Positions 33,001-44,758 of a stretch of DNA of 64,000 nucleotides are shown here, in pieces. Made by a program: the position numbers and the translations under genes. Positions within the stretch are counted from its first letter, which is position 1. Each line of letters starts with the position of its first letter. The stretch is from Endothia cerciana (Eukaryota; Ascomycota; Sordariomycetes; Diaporthales; Cryphonectriaceae), in assembly GCA_026119935.1 (NCBI GenBank), contig JALRMH010000002.1:620001-684000 (forward strand), written 5' to 3'. The notes below the pieces were generated by a model. The model worked only from the letters and a program-made list of their open reading frames with translations. It did not search any database and was not told where the DNA came from.

Positions 33001-36000
33001 ACTAGCAGCAGGGCTCTCGCTTGTCTCGAGTCGAGATATCTGGGCGCTCGCTGGAGGATCAACGAATGGATCCTCCAGTTCGGTAGAGTGTAGGGGCGGC
33101 AGCAATTTGATCGGAAGATGATAATGTCTTGGGCTGGGGCTCGGCGCATTGTCTCGCAGATGTGGATGAATATGCTTAGGAGACCCGTCATCGGCGACAG
33201 CGCCAGGAATCAGGATAGGTCGTGATGGACTTGGCTGCCAAAGAGGCGACTCGACTGTCTTCTTGACGCCCATGGCCGGATCTTCATTGATGTGCCGCAT
33301 GACTTCGTCAATTTCTTCGAAGGTCGGTTCGCGGGGTTTGTGATCTTCTTCAAACTGGATCGCCGGTGGACTGATAGGTCCAGATACTGTTCCCTGAGTG
33401 TCCTCAAGATCTTCAGCGGTAACAGAGGAGACCAGAGCCTCTTGTGGTTCTTGAGCACCGGCGTCGGAGACTGCGGATGGTGACCTGGCGTACTTCGAAG
33501 CAGCCAGACCTTTAGCCGGTGAGGGACTGCCAGCGAACCTGCTTGCACGGAGACCCATCTTGACGGGCGAGGGCGAGGGCACGAATCTGGTCTGGTCAAA
33601 GATGGCATCTTCTTCGTCTTTTTGACTGACCACTGGCGACTGCTCAACCTCGATGGACTCTTGGAGAACGCCATCGGCGACCTCTTCTTCCACCGGGCTG
33701 ACAGCAGCATGCTTCGCAGGCTCCGACAGGGACTCGTCAAAGTGCCCCGGAACCGGCGTGTCCTCCTTCTCGCCGTCGTTATCCGCGAAGGACATGCCGG
33801 GGACAAAGGGCCTCGCTGTGGCAGAAAGACTCTTCTTGTGACTTGGTCTGAAAGTATCCTCTCCAAAAGGTCTCGCAGCGTTGAAGTCCGAGATTTCAGC
33901 CTCCGATCTCAGCTCGGCCGGCGCCCAGCTCATCGCGTTCTGGTCGGCAGCAGACATCTCGGACACACTGGTTGTGTCCTTAGCATCTGTAGAATCGGAG
34001 ACGATTGTCGAAGACATTGCTGTTTCAGGGCCCGGACGACCCCCCTCAGCGGCTTTGTCTCCCGGAACGTTATATGGAACATTCTCAATGGACGCAACAT
34101 GTCCTGTCGGCTCCGCGAATCGGATGTCCTCATTTTCGTCCGCGCTTGCGCTCCTGAATCTTTTGATTCTCGATTCATCCACGATGCGGCCGTGCTCATC
34201 CTCAGTTACGGTCGGGCACTGTTCTGCCTGGTTCGATGAGTGACTAGATGGCCGCCTGATTGGGATAGCCTTGGATTGCTTCACGGGTTTGACGATGTCC
34301 GGCATGTTGAGATCGATGTTGCTGAAAATAGACATTGGTCTCGCGCCGCTGTCACTACCAGAGAGGACTGGCGATGTAACGGAGCCATTAAATGACTGCA
34401 TCGGGGTGAAAGAAGGAGCATCTGGCCTGAAAGTCGGAGCTCCAGCAGCGGAGAAGCTGAAATCGCTCGACCCGGGAGAGAAGACCGGGGCCTTGGCGTT
34501 GATCTTGGACGATGGCGCGGCCGGAGGGCTGAACTGGCTCGAATGGACGGAATCCGGAGCCCTGGGCACAAAGGCGCTCTGGAAGACGGCGGGCTGGAAA
34601 GTGTTACTTCCAAAGTTGAATTGTCCAGGCTGGAACGAGCTCGTCGGGTTGAATTTGAACTCGGGCGCTGCAACATTAAATTTGGAGGAGGAACCAGAAG
34701 GCTTGCTGTCGTAGCTTGGCCGGCGAGAGGTCGATTGAACATCCTGCCAGGGATTGCTAAACGTCCTGTCGTGAGACAGGCCGGGAAACTTGTCATGGGC
34801 CGGGGTTCCGAGGTTGCTTGGATTTGTCTCGAGCTCTTCGCCCACCTTATCATCCTGAATCGTGTTCAGGCTGCCAAAGCCTCCAGCACCCGAGCTGGTC
34901 TTGACATCTTCCTCGCCGAAGTACTTCTGGGACAGCGAGTGCCCTCTACTATGCGGTCGTGGCTGATGTAGGACAAGATCGTCGTTGATGGAGTTCTCGA
35001 ATTGCGGTGCTTGAGGCACATACTGCAGCGGCTGTTCTTGTACCGGTAGGGCAGCGGCCCGGATCCTGTCTTCCTCGTTGTGCGGGCTATAGTCTTGGTC
35101 ATGCTCAAGCTGAGACCGGAACTGTTCTTCCAAGTGGTACTCGGCCTCGTCGATCTCCCTCTGCAGGCTATCGCTTGCATTGTGCCGGATGCGCGCGTGC
35201 GTTGGGCCAGGCTCAGGTGTCTTTGAGGGACTCTTGGCCTGCTCCTCCTCATCCTCTTCCCGCAGCTCCTGTAGATGAGGAGTCGATCTAGCAGGAGGGA
35301 TGAATTGTTGATGCGGCAACTGGGGAAACTGGAGCGACTGGTGGCGCTGATGCGGAAGCGGGGGCTGGAAGCCGCCCTGTGCGAAGGGGGAGGTCGACAG
35401 CGACGGGGAGGCGCGATGCGTTCCTTGCTGCGCAAACGGCGATGGCTGCTGTTGGGGAGGGATATAACCAAATGGCGGTTGGTTTGGGGACATGGCCGCT
35501 GGGTGCTGCGAGGTGAAGTTTCCGCCGAATGGAGTTGGTGACGCAACAGCATTCATGCTGCCAGGGGCAGGCTGGCCAGGGAGCGCAAGCTGCTGCAGTC
35601 CTTGACTGGATGCCGAAGATGGCGGAATAGGCGGCGAGAAAGGCAGCGGAGGATACTGCGTGACCGTGGCTCGTCGGCTGAGGGCTTGTGGGTTGGGGGA
35701 GATGGACGCAGGCGGCGGCGGGGGCGGCGGTTCCTCGTCGGCAAACGAAACACCAAGAGCTCTAAGCTTAGCCTCGTTCAACTCATCGACGTACCTCTTC
35801 CACGCTGCAGGGCTTGTTAGCGAGCTATCCAAGACGAGGCATCGCTCAGGAGGAACTCACCCCCAATGTCAGGCAGGGTGACTTTGAATGTACGCTCTGC
35901 CCACTCCCTCTTTGTGTCTTCAACGTCAGGCCATTCGTTCCTACTCCTAGAATAGTGCTCGACAGGAAGTGCCGGGTTCCCGATAGGCTCGTTGAGGTCG

Positions 36001-37136
36001 AAACCGCGAATGTCATATCCCAGCTGTTCCCATTCCCTGAACATATTCCGCGCTTCGTGCTCCTTCATGGGAATGGGCCGGTTGCCTGGCCGGCCTCTGC
36101 CCTCATCCCTTGGAAGCAGAACCATGATGCTCTTACCACGCCATGGTACTCGCTTCTTAGTCCGAGGTGTAGGCGCGGACTCCTTCTTGCTCTCTGCTCG
36201 CGTCGGTGTCACCGGTGCCTTCATCTCTTCCAGTGGCGCGTCCGCCGACCCCGATCTGCCACCCGTTGTGCCGTTGGGTGTCGTCGGGCGTAGATCAGGG
36301 GTGCTTGTGAACGCCATCAGGTCGCTAGTGCTGCCGGGCTCAGGGCCATCCGCGCCAGGGGTCGCCATATTTTCACGTTGCGGTTGTCGCAACTGATCCA
36401 CAGCGCCCTGCTTAAGGGTCTCGGTACTCGATCGCGCTCTTGGGTGTTGACTTGGCGGCGGCTGGGACGCGGCACGGGCGGGATTGGCCTTCGGCGTGAC
36501 GAGGTCCTTGTCCTCGAGCCACGCGACGCCCTCCGCGGGTGGTGAGCCGCTCAGTGAAGAGTGCTCGCTGTCTGAACCGTCGCTGAGCCAATGACGGGGC
36601 TCGACGTGCTCGTCAGCAGCTGTATGTTGGCGGATCCAATCCTCCGTCAGTCCACGCGCAAGATCGGGCCTCCTGGCGCGATTCACAAGGATAGCGGCCA
36701 GAGAAGCAGGGTGCTGCTCTGGGGGTGCGGCTGCCAGGTACGGAGCCGGGCGCAGAAACGGGGTGTCGAGCTCCAAGCGATGGATCGGCGGATCGTCAGA
36801 TGCCTCACTGCCGGAGCTCTGTGGCCGGAGGTTGGCCTCCTCTGATCTGGGGTACGGGCTGCCCCAACTCGCGGTAACGTATTGGCTATCTTCGCCGTTG
36901 TCGGCCCGAGGGGGCGGCGTCCTCAACAGCTCCAAGGCCCGCTTGGGCAGCGACGGGGCCGTGAGGTGCGGGACGAAAGGAGAGGACGTCTCGCCGTCGG
37001 CAGTCGACGCGGCCGAGAGAGCTGGAGACCTCGGTGGTGATTGACTCGCGGGCCGATTAGGTCGCGGGCCGTCCTGTGCGGGAGCACGAGGAGGAAGTGG
37101 TGGTGACGACTCTTGCGAAGACGTCTTTGCGGAGAC
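30028..37136 (-). CDS. Very large coiled-coil protein, at least 2350 aa, 5' end unresolved
   Basis: Two exons are firm on the minus strand: 37136-35861 and 35804-30028, joined by a 56-nt intron (GTGAGT, GCTAAC, CTGCAG) that restores LPDIGAWKRYVDEL. The first 400 residues are disordered, then comes a conserved-looking block (PWRGKSIMVLLPRDEG through EHEARNMFREWEQLGYDIRGFDL). A Pro/Gln-rich region and a Phe-Gly/Phe-rich stretch (FNFGSNTFQ, FKFNPTSSFQ) follow. About residues 1500-2200 are a long heptad coiled coil with many Glu, Arg and Leu. The end is acidic (DDAGFFDDE). I do not recognise a named family; a structural or scaffold role is inferred. The frame is open up to a CTAG/GT acceptor at 37137, but no ATG exists upstream on this strand until about 37640, so one or more 5' exons or a non-AUG start must exist. 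Confidence 0.85.
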
Positions 37137-38154
37137 CTAGACAAGAGGCAGACAGACACCTATGCGTCAGACGAGGCACTCCTCTTCAGATAGGTTGCGC
37201 GCTGGACTGGGGGCCAGCGGGATGCTCCTGTGGCACAGGACGGGTCCTTGGGGGTGGCTTACCACTTTGAGATCAGCACAGACGATGGACAGGTCGTCTG
37301 CTGCTGATTCTCAGTACCTGTCGCGTCGTCGACGAGTGCCCAAAATCTTTGGCAGCAGTCAGGAAGATTCCCCCCCCTTTTTTTTTTTTTTTCGAAAAAG
37401 AGAGGGAGTGGAGAAATCCTGGACTGGCAGGCCGGGATAATCGCGTCGCGTATTGGGTGTCCGGGGGACCGGGGCCAAGCTTGAACGATCTCGTCTGTCG
37501 GTCAAGGATGTGCCTAGAACTGGGCTGACGGCAGGTCGGGTTCAGACAGCCTGACAGGTACCTCCTAGTAGGGACAAGATTAAAAGAATGAGATGAAGAA
37601 GGAAGGGTGGAGCTCAGACGAAATGAACAGGCACAATCATCAGAGAAGGGAAGGGAAGAGAAGCAGCATTTGCAGGGTCGCGGTGGGACAGAGGCCAGTT
37701 CAAGAAAAGAGCGGCAGTAAGACGAGAGGGGAGAAGGTAACGGAGGAGTCCAAGGACCGAGCTCGTCCTGTCAAGACCATCGGGTCGGGCCAGCTGGTTC
37801 GTGCGCGTGCCTCGTCGCGGTCCCTCGAAGGGGCTTGTGCTTGATGCTTTTTTGGCGGGGGGGGGGGGGGGGAGGCGCTCGCAGGAATCGAACCGGGTCC
37901 CGTCGGCCTCGAGTCAAGATCGAGGGTCCAGAGACGGGTCAATATTCGATGTCGAGTCCACCCGGCGACGGGAAATTACAGCACGGCGCCTAGCGGTGGC
38001 CTCTGCCTGTGGTGGAGAACGAGAACGTGGGCGGCGACGGTGGGATGGGGGATCTGGAGATCGATGAGGCTCGGGCAGGAAGGAAGGCGAAGGAATGGAG
38101 AAGGGTACCAGATTTGGGAGCTGCTAATAAAAGCCGCGGGTATAGGTAATAGTA

Positions 38155-38184
<30 letters not shown>
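38155..38184. repeat. (ATG)n microsatellite
   Basis: Ten ATG/GAT units in a row, about 15 bp before a TGGC repeat. Confidence 0.9.
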
Positions 38185-38187
<3 letters not shown>

Positions 38188-38197
38188 CGTGGCAGCC

Positions 38198-38198
<1 letters not shown>

Positions 38199-38235
<37 letters not shown>
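38199..38235. repeat. (TGGC)n microsatellite
   Basis: Nine TGGC units closely following the ATG repeat; a short GGAT run follows near 38270. Confidence 0.9.
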
Positions 38236-38236
<1 letters not shown>

Positions 38237-38667
38237 TTGAGTGCCTGTAGCAGTGGACAGTTCCGAGGGATGGATGGATGGCTGCTGATGGTCCCTTCGC
38301 TCGCTGACACTGACGGACAGCCAATCAGCCAGTCCCACCGTGACCTACCGTACCCCAGTCTGCTGCATGCCCAGAGCATGACAATAATCTCGTGCCCTGG
38401 ACCAATTTCAGAGTTGCAGGTGGGATCTGCTTTTTTTTTTTTTTGGTTATGTTATACCAATAGGTATCGATCCTCTTGCTCAGGGACCGGGCCGGTCATG
38501 AATTCATCAGTGAGGATAGGAACTATGGAATAAGAGAAATAAGAGAGGCTCTATATGATTACGCTGTACAACTTCATCAGAGATACGCCTGGCTTGAAAC
38601 ATTTTGATCTTACTGCGGGCTTCAGGAGAAGAAAAAAGTGGAAAGTTTCGGACGATGGTTGGCAATA

Positions 38668-38729
38668 TATATAGATAGATAGATAGGTAGATAGGTAGAT
38701 AGGTAGATAGGTAGATAGATAGATAGATC
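38668..38729. repeat. (GATA)n / (GGTAGATA)n microsatellite
   Basis: Alternating GATA and GGTA units over about 60 bp. Confidence 0.9.
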
Positions 38730-39949
38730 AAAAGCAGCACTTATTCGAACCCGAGGCCTTCGCTGAAAACAGCTAAAAGATTAGCTTCTCTTTGCGAACG
38801 GTCGAGCACATACTTCTTCAAGTGGCAGCATTGGAGTATCTAAGGCCTGTTTCCCGAGCCTGCTTCTGGGTGCTGAAAGCTACAGGCGCCTTATCCACCG
38901 GTTAATACAGGGAGGGATTCAGGCACCACCTGCATTGGCTCGGGCACATCTTCCAAGTCCCATCCCACAATGCGCAATCTCGTGCTGCCGCGAGATGCCC
39001 ACCAAGTATACCTCCTCCGTACATCCGTCGGCGGGCGTGTACATACCTGAGTAGCGCCTACCTGCGGGCTGTCCCAGCATCCTGGGCCGGATATCCTGAG
39101 CCTGTCGAAGTCCGCGGCCTGCTCTGCTCTCTCACAAAGCCTGCCGGACGTGCCCGCTACAAGAATCACAACCGGGACGTGAGAGGACCCCATGGGTGAG
39201 AGCGAGGACCTCCTGCGCAAACCGCCTGAGGTGGTCCAGCCTCTCCCCAAGGAAACAGCAGCAGCTAATAGTGGAGCAGCGGAGCCCATGCTAACCGTCG
39301 CCCTCCCGTTCTCGAGCTATACCGACCTCGGAACACGCGTCAGGCCCGTGCTCTGTCACCGACACTTAATCACAGCCACCGCGCGGTTCGTCGTCGCGCA
39401 GGCCACACTCATAGCGTCCCACGGCTCAGTGAACGAACCCTGCCTGTCCGTCCCGTCTCCACGAGGCACCTGAAAGCAGGGGCCCGGGTTTCTGGCATAA
39501 ATGATGTCCAACGACACGACTCTGAGGTATCAATTGGATATGCAAAATATTCTTTTCCGATGGCAAAAATCACTACAATGTCTATTTAGGTAGGTGCGGG
39601 GTCGCGTGACTCCCTCGCAGTGGACCTCGAGAGCGAGCGTCTCGGCCTGCACCGATTATACCACTATACCGGCCCCCGTGTGGAGGCAGAAGGACGGCGA
39701 TGGTCAGCCCCCCCCGTAGAAATGCTGAAAGCGGACATGGGCTATCCCACAAGCAAGTGCCTGGGAGAGGGGCACGGGTGATGCCATAGGCGAACATCCA
39801 CGAGAGGACCACCGTTCATCCCACAGGAGGATGGCCAGGAGGGGGGTTGTCCTCGAGGGGGGGCTTGGGAGGGTATCTATGATCTACTCCGTTTTTGTAG
39901 GCCGGCGGGTTATAAGCAGTGCGGACTCCTTGAGCACCTTGAAAAGAGC

Positions 39950-41233
39950 CTATGCTTTCGTAGTGCGGACAGGCAGGTCCTCCGTCTGTGACGTGACCGC
40001 ACCGTCGGCTGGTGCCTTTCCGTCCTTCCTGGAGCCCGGGAGCATCGTGCCGCGGTCCTTCTTCTTCTTCTCCTTGACGACCTTGACCTCTGGCGGGTAG
40101 GCCTTGTCGATCAGCTCCTGCCAGCTCGGGTCCCTGCTGAACTCCTCCCGTATGGGCGCCATCAGCGCGTTGAGCGCCTTGGAGACTGCAGGCTTCAGGA
40201 TCTGGGGCGTGAGGATGTCGTTGCGGTAGTCCTCGTGCATCTTCTCGACGTCGGTGTAGACCAGCTCCGGCAGCTCGTCCCTGGCGCGGTCGACCACGAA
40301 GCCCTTCTCGCCCTTGAGACGCGCGGCAGGCAGCAGGACGAACTCGACAAAGGCCAGCACGCCGTTGCCCTCGGCGACCTTGGGCACGCACTCGGCCTTC
40401 TTGATCTTCTTGACGACGGTGTCTGCCCCGTCAAGCAGGTCGATCTTGGAGTTGGGGTCGCTGGCGGACATCTTGCCGCCCTGGAGGCCGGGGACCATGG
40501 GGTTCATGATGTGCGCGCGCTGGCGGTAGCCGAGCTTGGGCAGCCACTCCTTGGCGGCGGTGAACAGCTTGCGCTGGTCGACACCGCCGAATTGGACATC
40601 GACGCCCAGGTACTGCTCGTCCAGGACCTGGAGGATGGGGTAGAGGAGGCCGGACAGCGGGGCGTTGGTGGTCTGCTTGACGACCTCGGCACCGGCCTTC
40701 TTGGCGTCGTGCTCGGACACCACCGCGGCCATCTTGTACAGGTCCATGCAGTAGTCGGGGCTCCTCTGGTAGGAGCTGCCGTACACGAACCTCAGCTTCT
40801 TGACGTCGTCCTCGCCGCATGTGGCATTGAGCATGGCGGTGATGACACGCTTGTAATAGTTGGCGCGGTGCTCGACCAGCTCGATGGGGGCCTTGAGGTT
40901 GTCGAGGAACCCATGGATGTCGGCGAGGAGGATGGTCAGCTCGCAGCCGGAGCGCAGCAGCTGGGCGAGCTTAATGGCAGGGACGAAGTACCCGCAATGA
41001 GGCCGCCCGGTCGTGGCGCTGTGGTGGGGAAGAGGTCAGCATCTCGGCGTCTCTAAGGGCATTCGGGCACCGGGGGGGGTGAGTGGGATCCCCAGCAGAC
41101 AGACGTACGTCCCCCAGTAGACCTTGGGGTCTCCTCCGTCATTGATGATCTTCTCGATGATATCGAAGTCGAGGGTCTCAGCGAGATTCTCCTTGATGAG
41201 TGCGATCCTCTCGCCAGCCGCCATCGACGCCAT
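39950..41233 (-). CDS. TYS1: Cytosolic tyrosyl-tRNA synthetase
   Basis: Two exons on the minus strand, 41233-41109 and 41018-39950, encode 397 residues, the usual size of eukaryotic cytosolic TyrRS. The class I signatures are present: YWGTATTGRPHCGY (HIGH-equivalent PHCG, residues 48-51) spans the intron, and GGKMSAS (KMSAS 224-228) marks the ATP loop; DVQFGGVDQRKL is also typical. It charges tRNA-Tyr in the cytosol. The start at 41233 (MASMAAGERI) is chosen because the longer in-frame extension has no ATG. The C-terminus has a basic KEKKKKD patch, common in fungal TyrRS, and no human-type EMAP domain. Confidence 0.96.
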
Positions 41234-43268
41234 CCTGACTGCTGTGTGGTGGGTGGGGAGGAAAGGTTGGGTGCCGGCAGCTGGGTGACTCACTTCAGAG
41301 GCGACCTAGAAGTTCAATGGAGGGGAGGGGCAGGCCCAGAGGAACGGTTGGCAAAAATTCAGGTGGGGCAGATACCCCGCCCAGGGCTGATCTCACTGCT
41401 GCGGCCAGCCATCCCTCTCTCCTTATACTGAGGTCTGGTCCACAGTGCGACAGACAGACGGTCGACGCCCGCCGCCTGGAATGCTCGCCTGTGGGATTCT
41501 CGCAACATGGCATCCAGATGCCGTCTGTATATCATCTGTACATGGCAAGGTGCGAAGTGTATATATTAGAGATTAAGCACTCGCTCACTGCCGTGCCTGT
41601 CCACGCTGCCCAGGCGAGCGAGGCAAGCCGGAACCCGGTCCCCTCGCTCACTCCTCAACACATCCCGCCAGCTGCTGTCACGACGGCGAAGGGAACCTCT
41701 GCCACGACCAGGGGGGAATCCTGCTCGTCGTCCAGGGGAATCCCGTTCTCGGATGCCCGCTCATCGAATCGAAGGGTCTGTCCGCCCTGTTTATCGAGGT
41801 CGCCCCCGGCTACGTATGCGCCCTTTCACGACTTCTCTCCTCGCCCTGTTCTCTCTCTGTCTCCCTCTCTCCCTCTCTCCCTCTCTCTCACTCACTCACA
41901 CACACACACACACGCACAGACACACACATAGACACACACACAACGCACACACCCTGGGAATGGCGGTTAGCCTTCCACGCCTTCGTAGGGGTGGATATTG
42001 CGCCCACGGGCAGGACTTGTCCCGTCATGGCGCGCGAGCCCTACATTACATGACAGCACAGCCAGCCACCGTTCCGGATGAAGACATGAAGATCTGCGAC
42101 GGACGGCGCTCTTCTTGAGGGGAGCCTGCTGAGGGTGCCGATCGAGAGAGAGGCAGTATGACGCCCCCTCCCCCTCTCTCTCTCTCCTCCCCCTCTCTCT
42201 CTCTCCTCCCCCTCTCTCTCCTCCCCCTCTCTCTCCTCCCCCTCCGCCCCCCCAAACGGAGATCGTCCTCCTAATTCCGGCTCCTGCTCCCTCCTCCTGC
42301 CTCCCGCTCTGGCAGCTGCAGCAGAAGACGCAGTGCCGTCCTCAGTCACGCGTGACTAGCGGCGCATAAGGTCCCGTCCCTGTCTCGCCATTTTTGGTTT
42401 TGATTTCTCGCGATGGGAGCTGAGTGGGTGAGCCGCCGGACCTCCGGCCGGTCGGTCCAGCAACCTGATAGGCCACCAGCACATCCATGGGGCCTCACAA
42501 GGCCCAAGCCGCACAGCCCGTGGCGCCGCCCACTGCAGAACGCCCTCGGTGGACGCAGGCAATGTGGCAGACAGAGCGCAGGCCTGACAAGGGGTGCTTG
42601 GCACGTCCCACGCAACGCGTATTTCTTTTTCATAACAGGGTCGACCGCCCATGTCTCGACAGCTAGTGGCTGTCGGCGGAAAGCCGGTCTGGCCTTGCGT
42701 TGCTCACTAAGCCAAGGAACCTGGCCCGACGGGACCACCAGCTGGCATATCAGGCCATGGCTTTGGCCAGCGATATATCGAGGCCTTCACCGGTGTCGAG
42801 CAGGTCTTACGCGTTGGATGACATGTTGATTACGAGACCTTGATCAAATGCGACATGCAGATCGATCGATTGGCAAGCGAGACCCGACAGGGAGGCAAAG
42901 GGCCTTCTCTGGTGAGACTGGCACAGCAGAAGCCAGCGGCTGGACTCGCCTGGCGACTGGGCTGGGCAGCCACGGAGAAAGTAAAAGAAAGAAAAAAAAA
43001 AAAGGACATTAAAGGACGACCTGAGCAGTTCGGTTCTGCTTTCTCGCCGTCCTCAACATGGAACACGCTCTAATAGTCCCGTGCATATTGCCGCTCCCGG
43101 GTCGAGGAAGAAGCACTTCATTGTTCCCATTTCGTGTATCAAGTTTCAGTGCAATATACTGGAGACGCCCACCCCCCCGTTGCCCTCCAAGGCGACATTA
43201 TAAAGAGGCCAAGACGGACAGCCACCCCCGCCTGCCGAGCGCCCCAGGAGGCCACGCACACAGCAGCC
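41234..43268. other. Divergent intergenic region (TyrRS / Nudix)
   Basis: Two kb between divergently transcribed genes. It contains a CT/CA simple-sequence block (41855-41945), a CT-rich minisatellite (42165-42246) and an A12 tract near 42992. ORFs up to 200 codons here overlap the repeats and lack motifs. Promoters for both genes must lie inside. Confidence 0.5.
42165..42246. repeat. CT-rich minisatellite
   Basis: Four to five copies of a unit of about 14-18 bp (CTCTCTCTCCTCCCC) on the plus strand, a strong purine/pyrimidine asymmetry that could form non-B DNA. Confidence 0.85.
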
Positions 43269-43919
43269 ATGGACAAGGGACCGCAGAGAAAACACCTGGA
43301 CCTCGACGCCATCAATCGCGACATGACATTCCATCGCAACGCCGACTTCGTCATCAGCGCCGGGACGGTGACCTTCCACCCGGAGACCCACGAGGTCCTC
43401 GTCATCCTCAATAAGAAGTACCAGGAGGACATCTGGCAGCTCCCAAAGGGCCGTAGGAACGTCGGCGAGAGCACCCGCGACGCCGCCGTGCGCGAGACGT
43501 ACGAGGAGACCGGCTACCGCGTGAGGCTCGTCCCCGTCCGGGTGCTGACGCGGGCCACGCGGTCGCGGGACGCTCTGCCTCCTCCCCCTCCCGGCCCGGC
43601 CCACAAGAGCAAGGTCATCGACGACCTCGGCACCGAGCCGGTGGGCATGGTCACGTACACCGATCCGCCGATGGACTCGCTGGCGGAGGCCCAGAAGATG
43701 TGTTTCTTCTATCTGGCGACGCTGGCGGACCCGGATGCCGTGCCACACAAGGACACGCAGGACCAGGGCGAAGGGCTGGAGGCGAGATGGATGAGTGTCA
43801 CGGACGCAGGGCTGGCACTCAAGTTCCAGGCGGAGCGGAAGGTGCTTTTATGTGCTGATACGCATCGGCCCAGAGCTGACCCAACAGTGCTCGACGGGCA
43901 TCCTGTTGAGAAGGGTTAA
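43269..43919 (+). CDS. Nudix hydrolase
   Basis: One exon, 216 residues. The Nudix box G-x5-E-x7-R-E-x2-E-E-x-G is complete at residues 61-83 (GRRNVGESTRDAAVRETYEE), giving the magnesium-binding helix that hydrolyses nucleoside diphosphate-linked compounds. The preceding segment ILNKKYQEDIWQLPKG is the usual strand leading into the box. A Pro-rich insertion (about 100-108) lies in a loop. No targeting signal is seen. The ATG at 43269 is chosen because the upstream in-frame extension starts with no ATG near it and lacks fold elements. Substrate cannot be assigned; diadenosine or inositol polyphosphate and nucleotide-sugar hydrolases share the motif. Confidence 0.9.
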   Translation: MDKGPQRKHLDLDAINRDMTFHRNADFVISAGTVTFHPETHEVLVILNKKYQEDIWQLPKGRRNVGESTRDAAVRETYEETGYRVRLVPVRVLTRATRSRDALPPPPPGPAHKSKVIDDLGTEPVGMVTYTDPPMDSLAEAQKMCFFYLATLADPDAVPHKDTQDQGEGLEARWMSVTDAGLALKFQAERKVLLCADTHRPRADPTVLDGHPVEKG

Positions 43920-44758
43920 TCAGGCCATGCTTTAGAAAACGGAGGGGGGAAAGGGGGTTGTATCCGAAGGAGAGGGCAGGATGACGCCCGACTGTTGGCA
44001 GTAGTGGATGAGATCCGAGCATCACGCGCCAGGGGCATTGATCAAAGGCAGTGGAAGACGGGGTACTGGCTATCTTTATGGAGAGGCTTTGTGATCACGG
44101 AAGGTTACGGGCCTCCAGACAGCGCCGGGGTCCCGATCCACCCAGCCCTCTAGGGCCCACCCTCCGTTCGTCCATCCGAGGGTCGCTGCCCACTCAGGCC
44201 CCAGCCGTCGTGTCTCCCTTGTCACGTCATCAATAGGCCTTTTTTAATCTATCAAGTTTTCTCATCCTACCTGCCACAGCCTGCTGTGCACGTACTATGC
44301 TGGAGACTAGGGGGATTACGAGGATCCACAAGCAGTCCCGACTGTGCGGCCACCAGTCCGAGTCTCACCCGACCCTCCGGCCTCGGCTGACGGCGTCGAT
44401 GGCGGGCTTGGCAGGGGGACAGTAGCACTATGCACCAACTATCCGGCAGAGGCGGGCTGCTAAGTTTGCGGAGATAAGGATAAGGTCCAACGGCGGGGCC
44501 AACCCCCCCCTTCCCTACGTCACCTTCTCAGTCGCCCCGCCGTCCCGAAGGCTGGGGAGCTCTCTTAAAGGAGCTCCCACCACAGGCGGGTAGGACAGAG
44601 TAGCATGCCGAGCGCCGCGCGGTTGAGAGATGCATCATAGACCAGGCCGGCACGACGATAAAAGGGCATTATAGTTCCCATATGGAACCAATCAGGTGGG
44701 TGATCTTGACGTTCTGCAGCAGGCGATGATTCCCCCCACGTTATAAGTATCTCACGCC
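43920..44758. other. Intergenic region
   Basis: Promoter region of the dienelactone hydrolase gene and 3' region of the Nudix gene. A TATA-like TTATAAG lies at 44741-44747, only 12 bp before the upstream ATG. No gene is supported. Confidence 0.5.

Larger units (their letters stand above)
37137..39949. other. Spacer upstream of the coiled-coil gene
   Basis: Probably contains the first exon(s) and promoter of the coiled-coil gene (a donor-like GTAAGC on the minus strand near 37258 fits an intron ending at 37137). Also present: T14 near 37378, G15 near 37858, ATG, TGGC and GATA microsatellites (38155-38729) and T16 near 38431. Minus-strand bases near 39640-39660 resemble a tRNA A-box, but no cloverleaf could be drawn. 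No other gene is supported. Confidence 0.5.

Noticed and set aside
37870..37960. Possible minus-strand tRNA (GGTTCGATTCC-like sequence)
   Set aside because: The T stem pairs poorly and no acceptor stem or D arm can be formed.
38735..38825. Possible minus-strand tRNA (GGGTTCGAAT sequence)
   Set aside because: Bases flanking the TTCGAAT loop do not pair at all; no cloverleaf.
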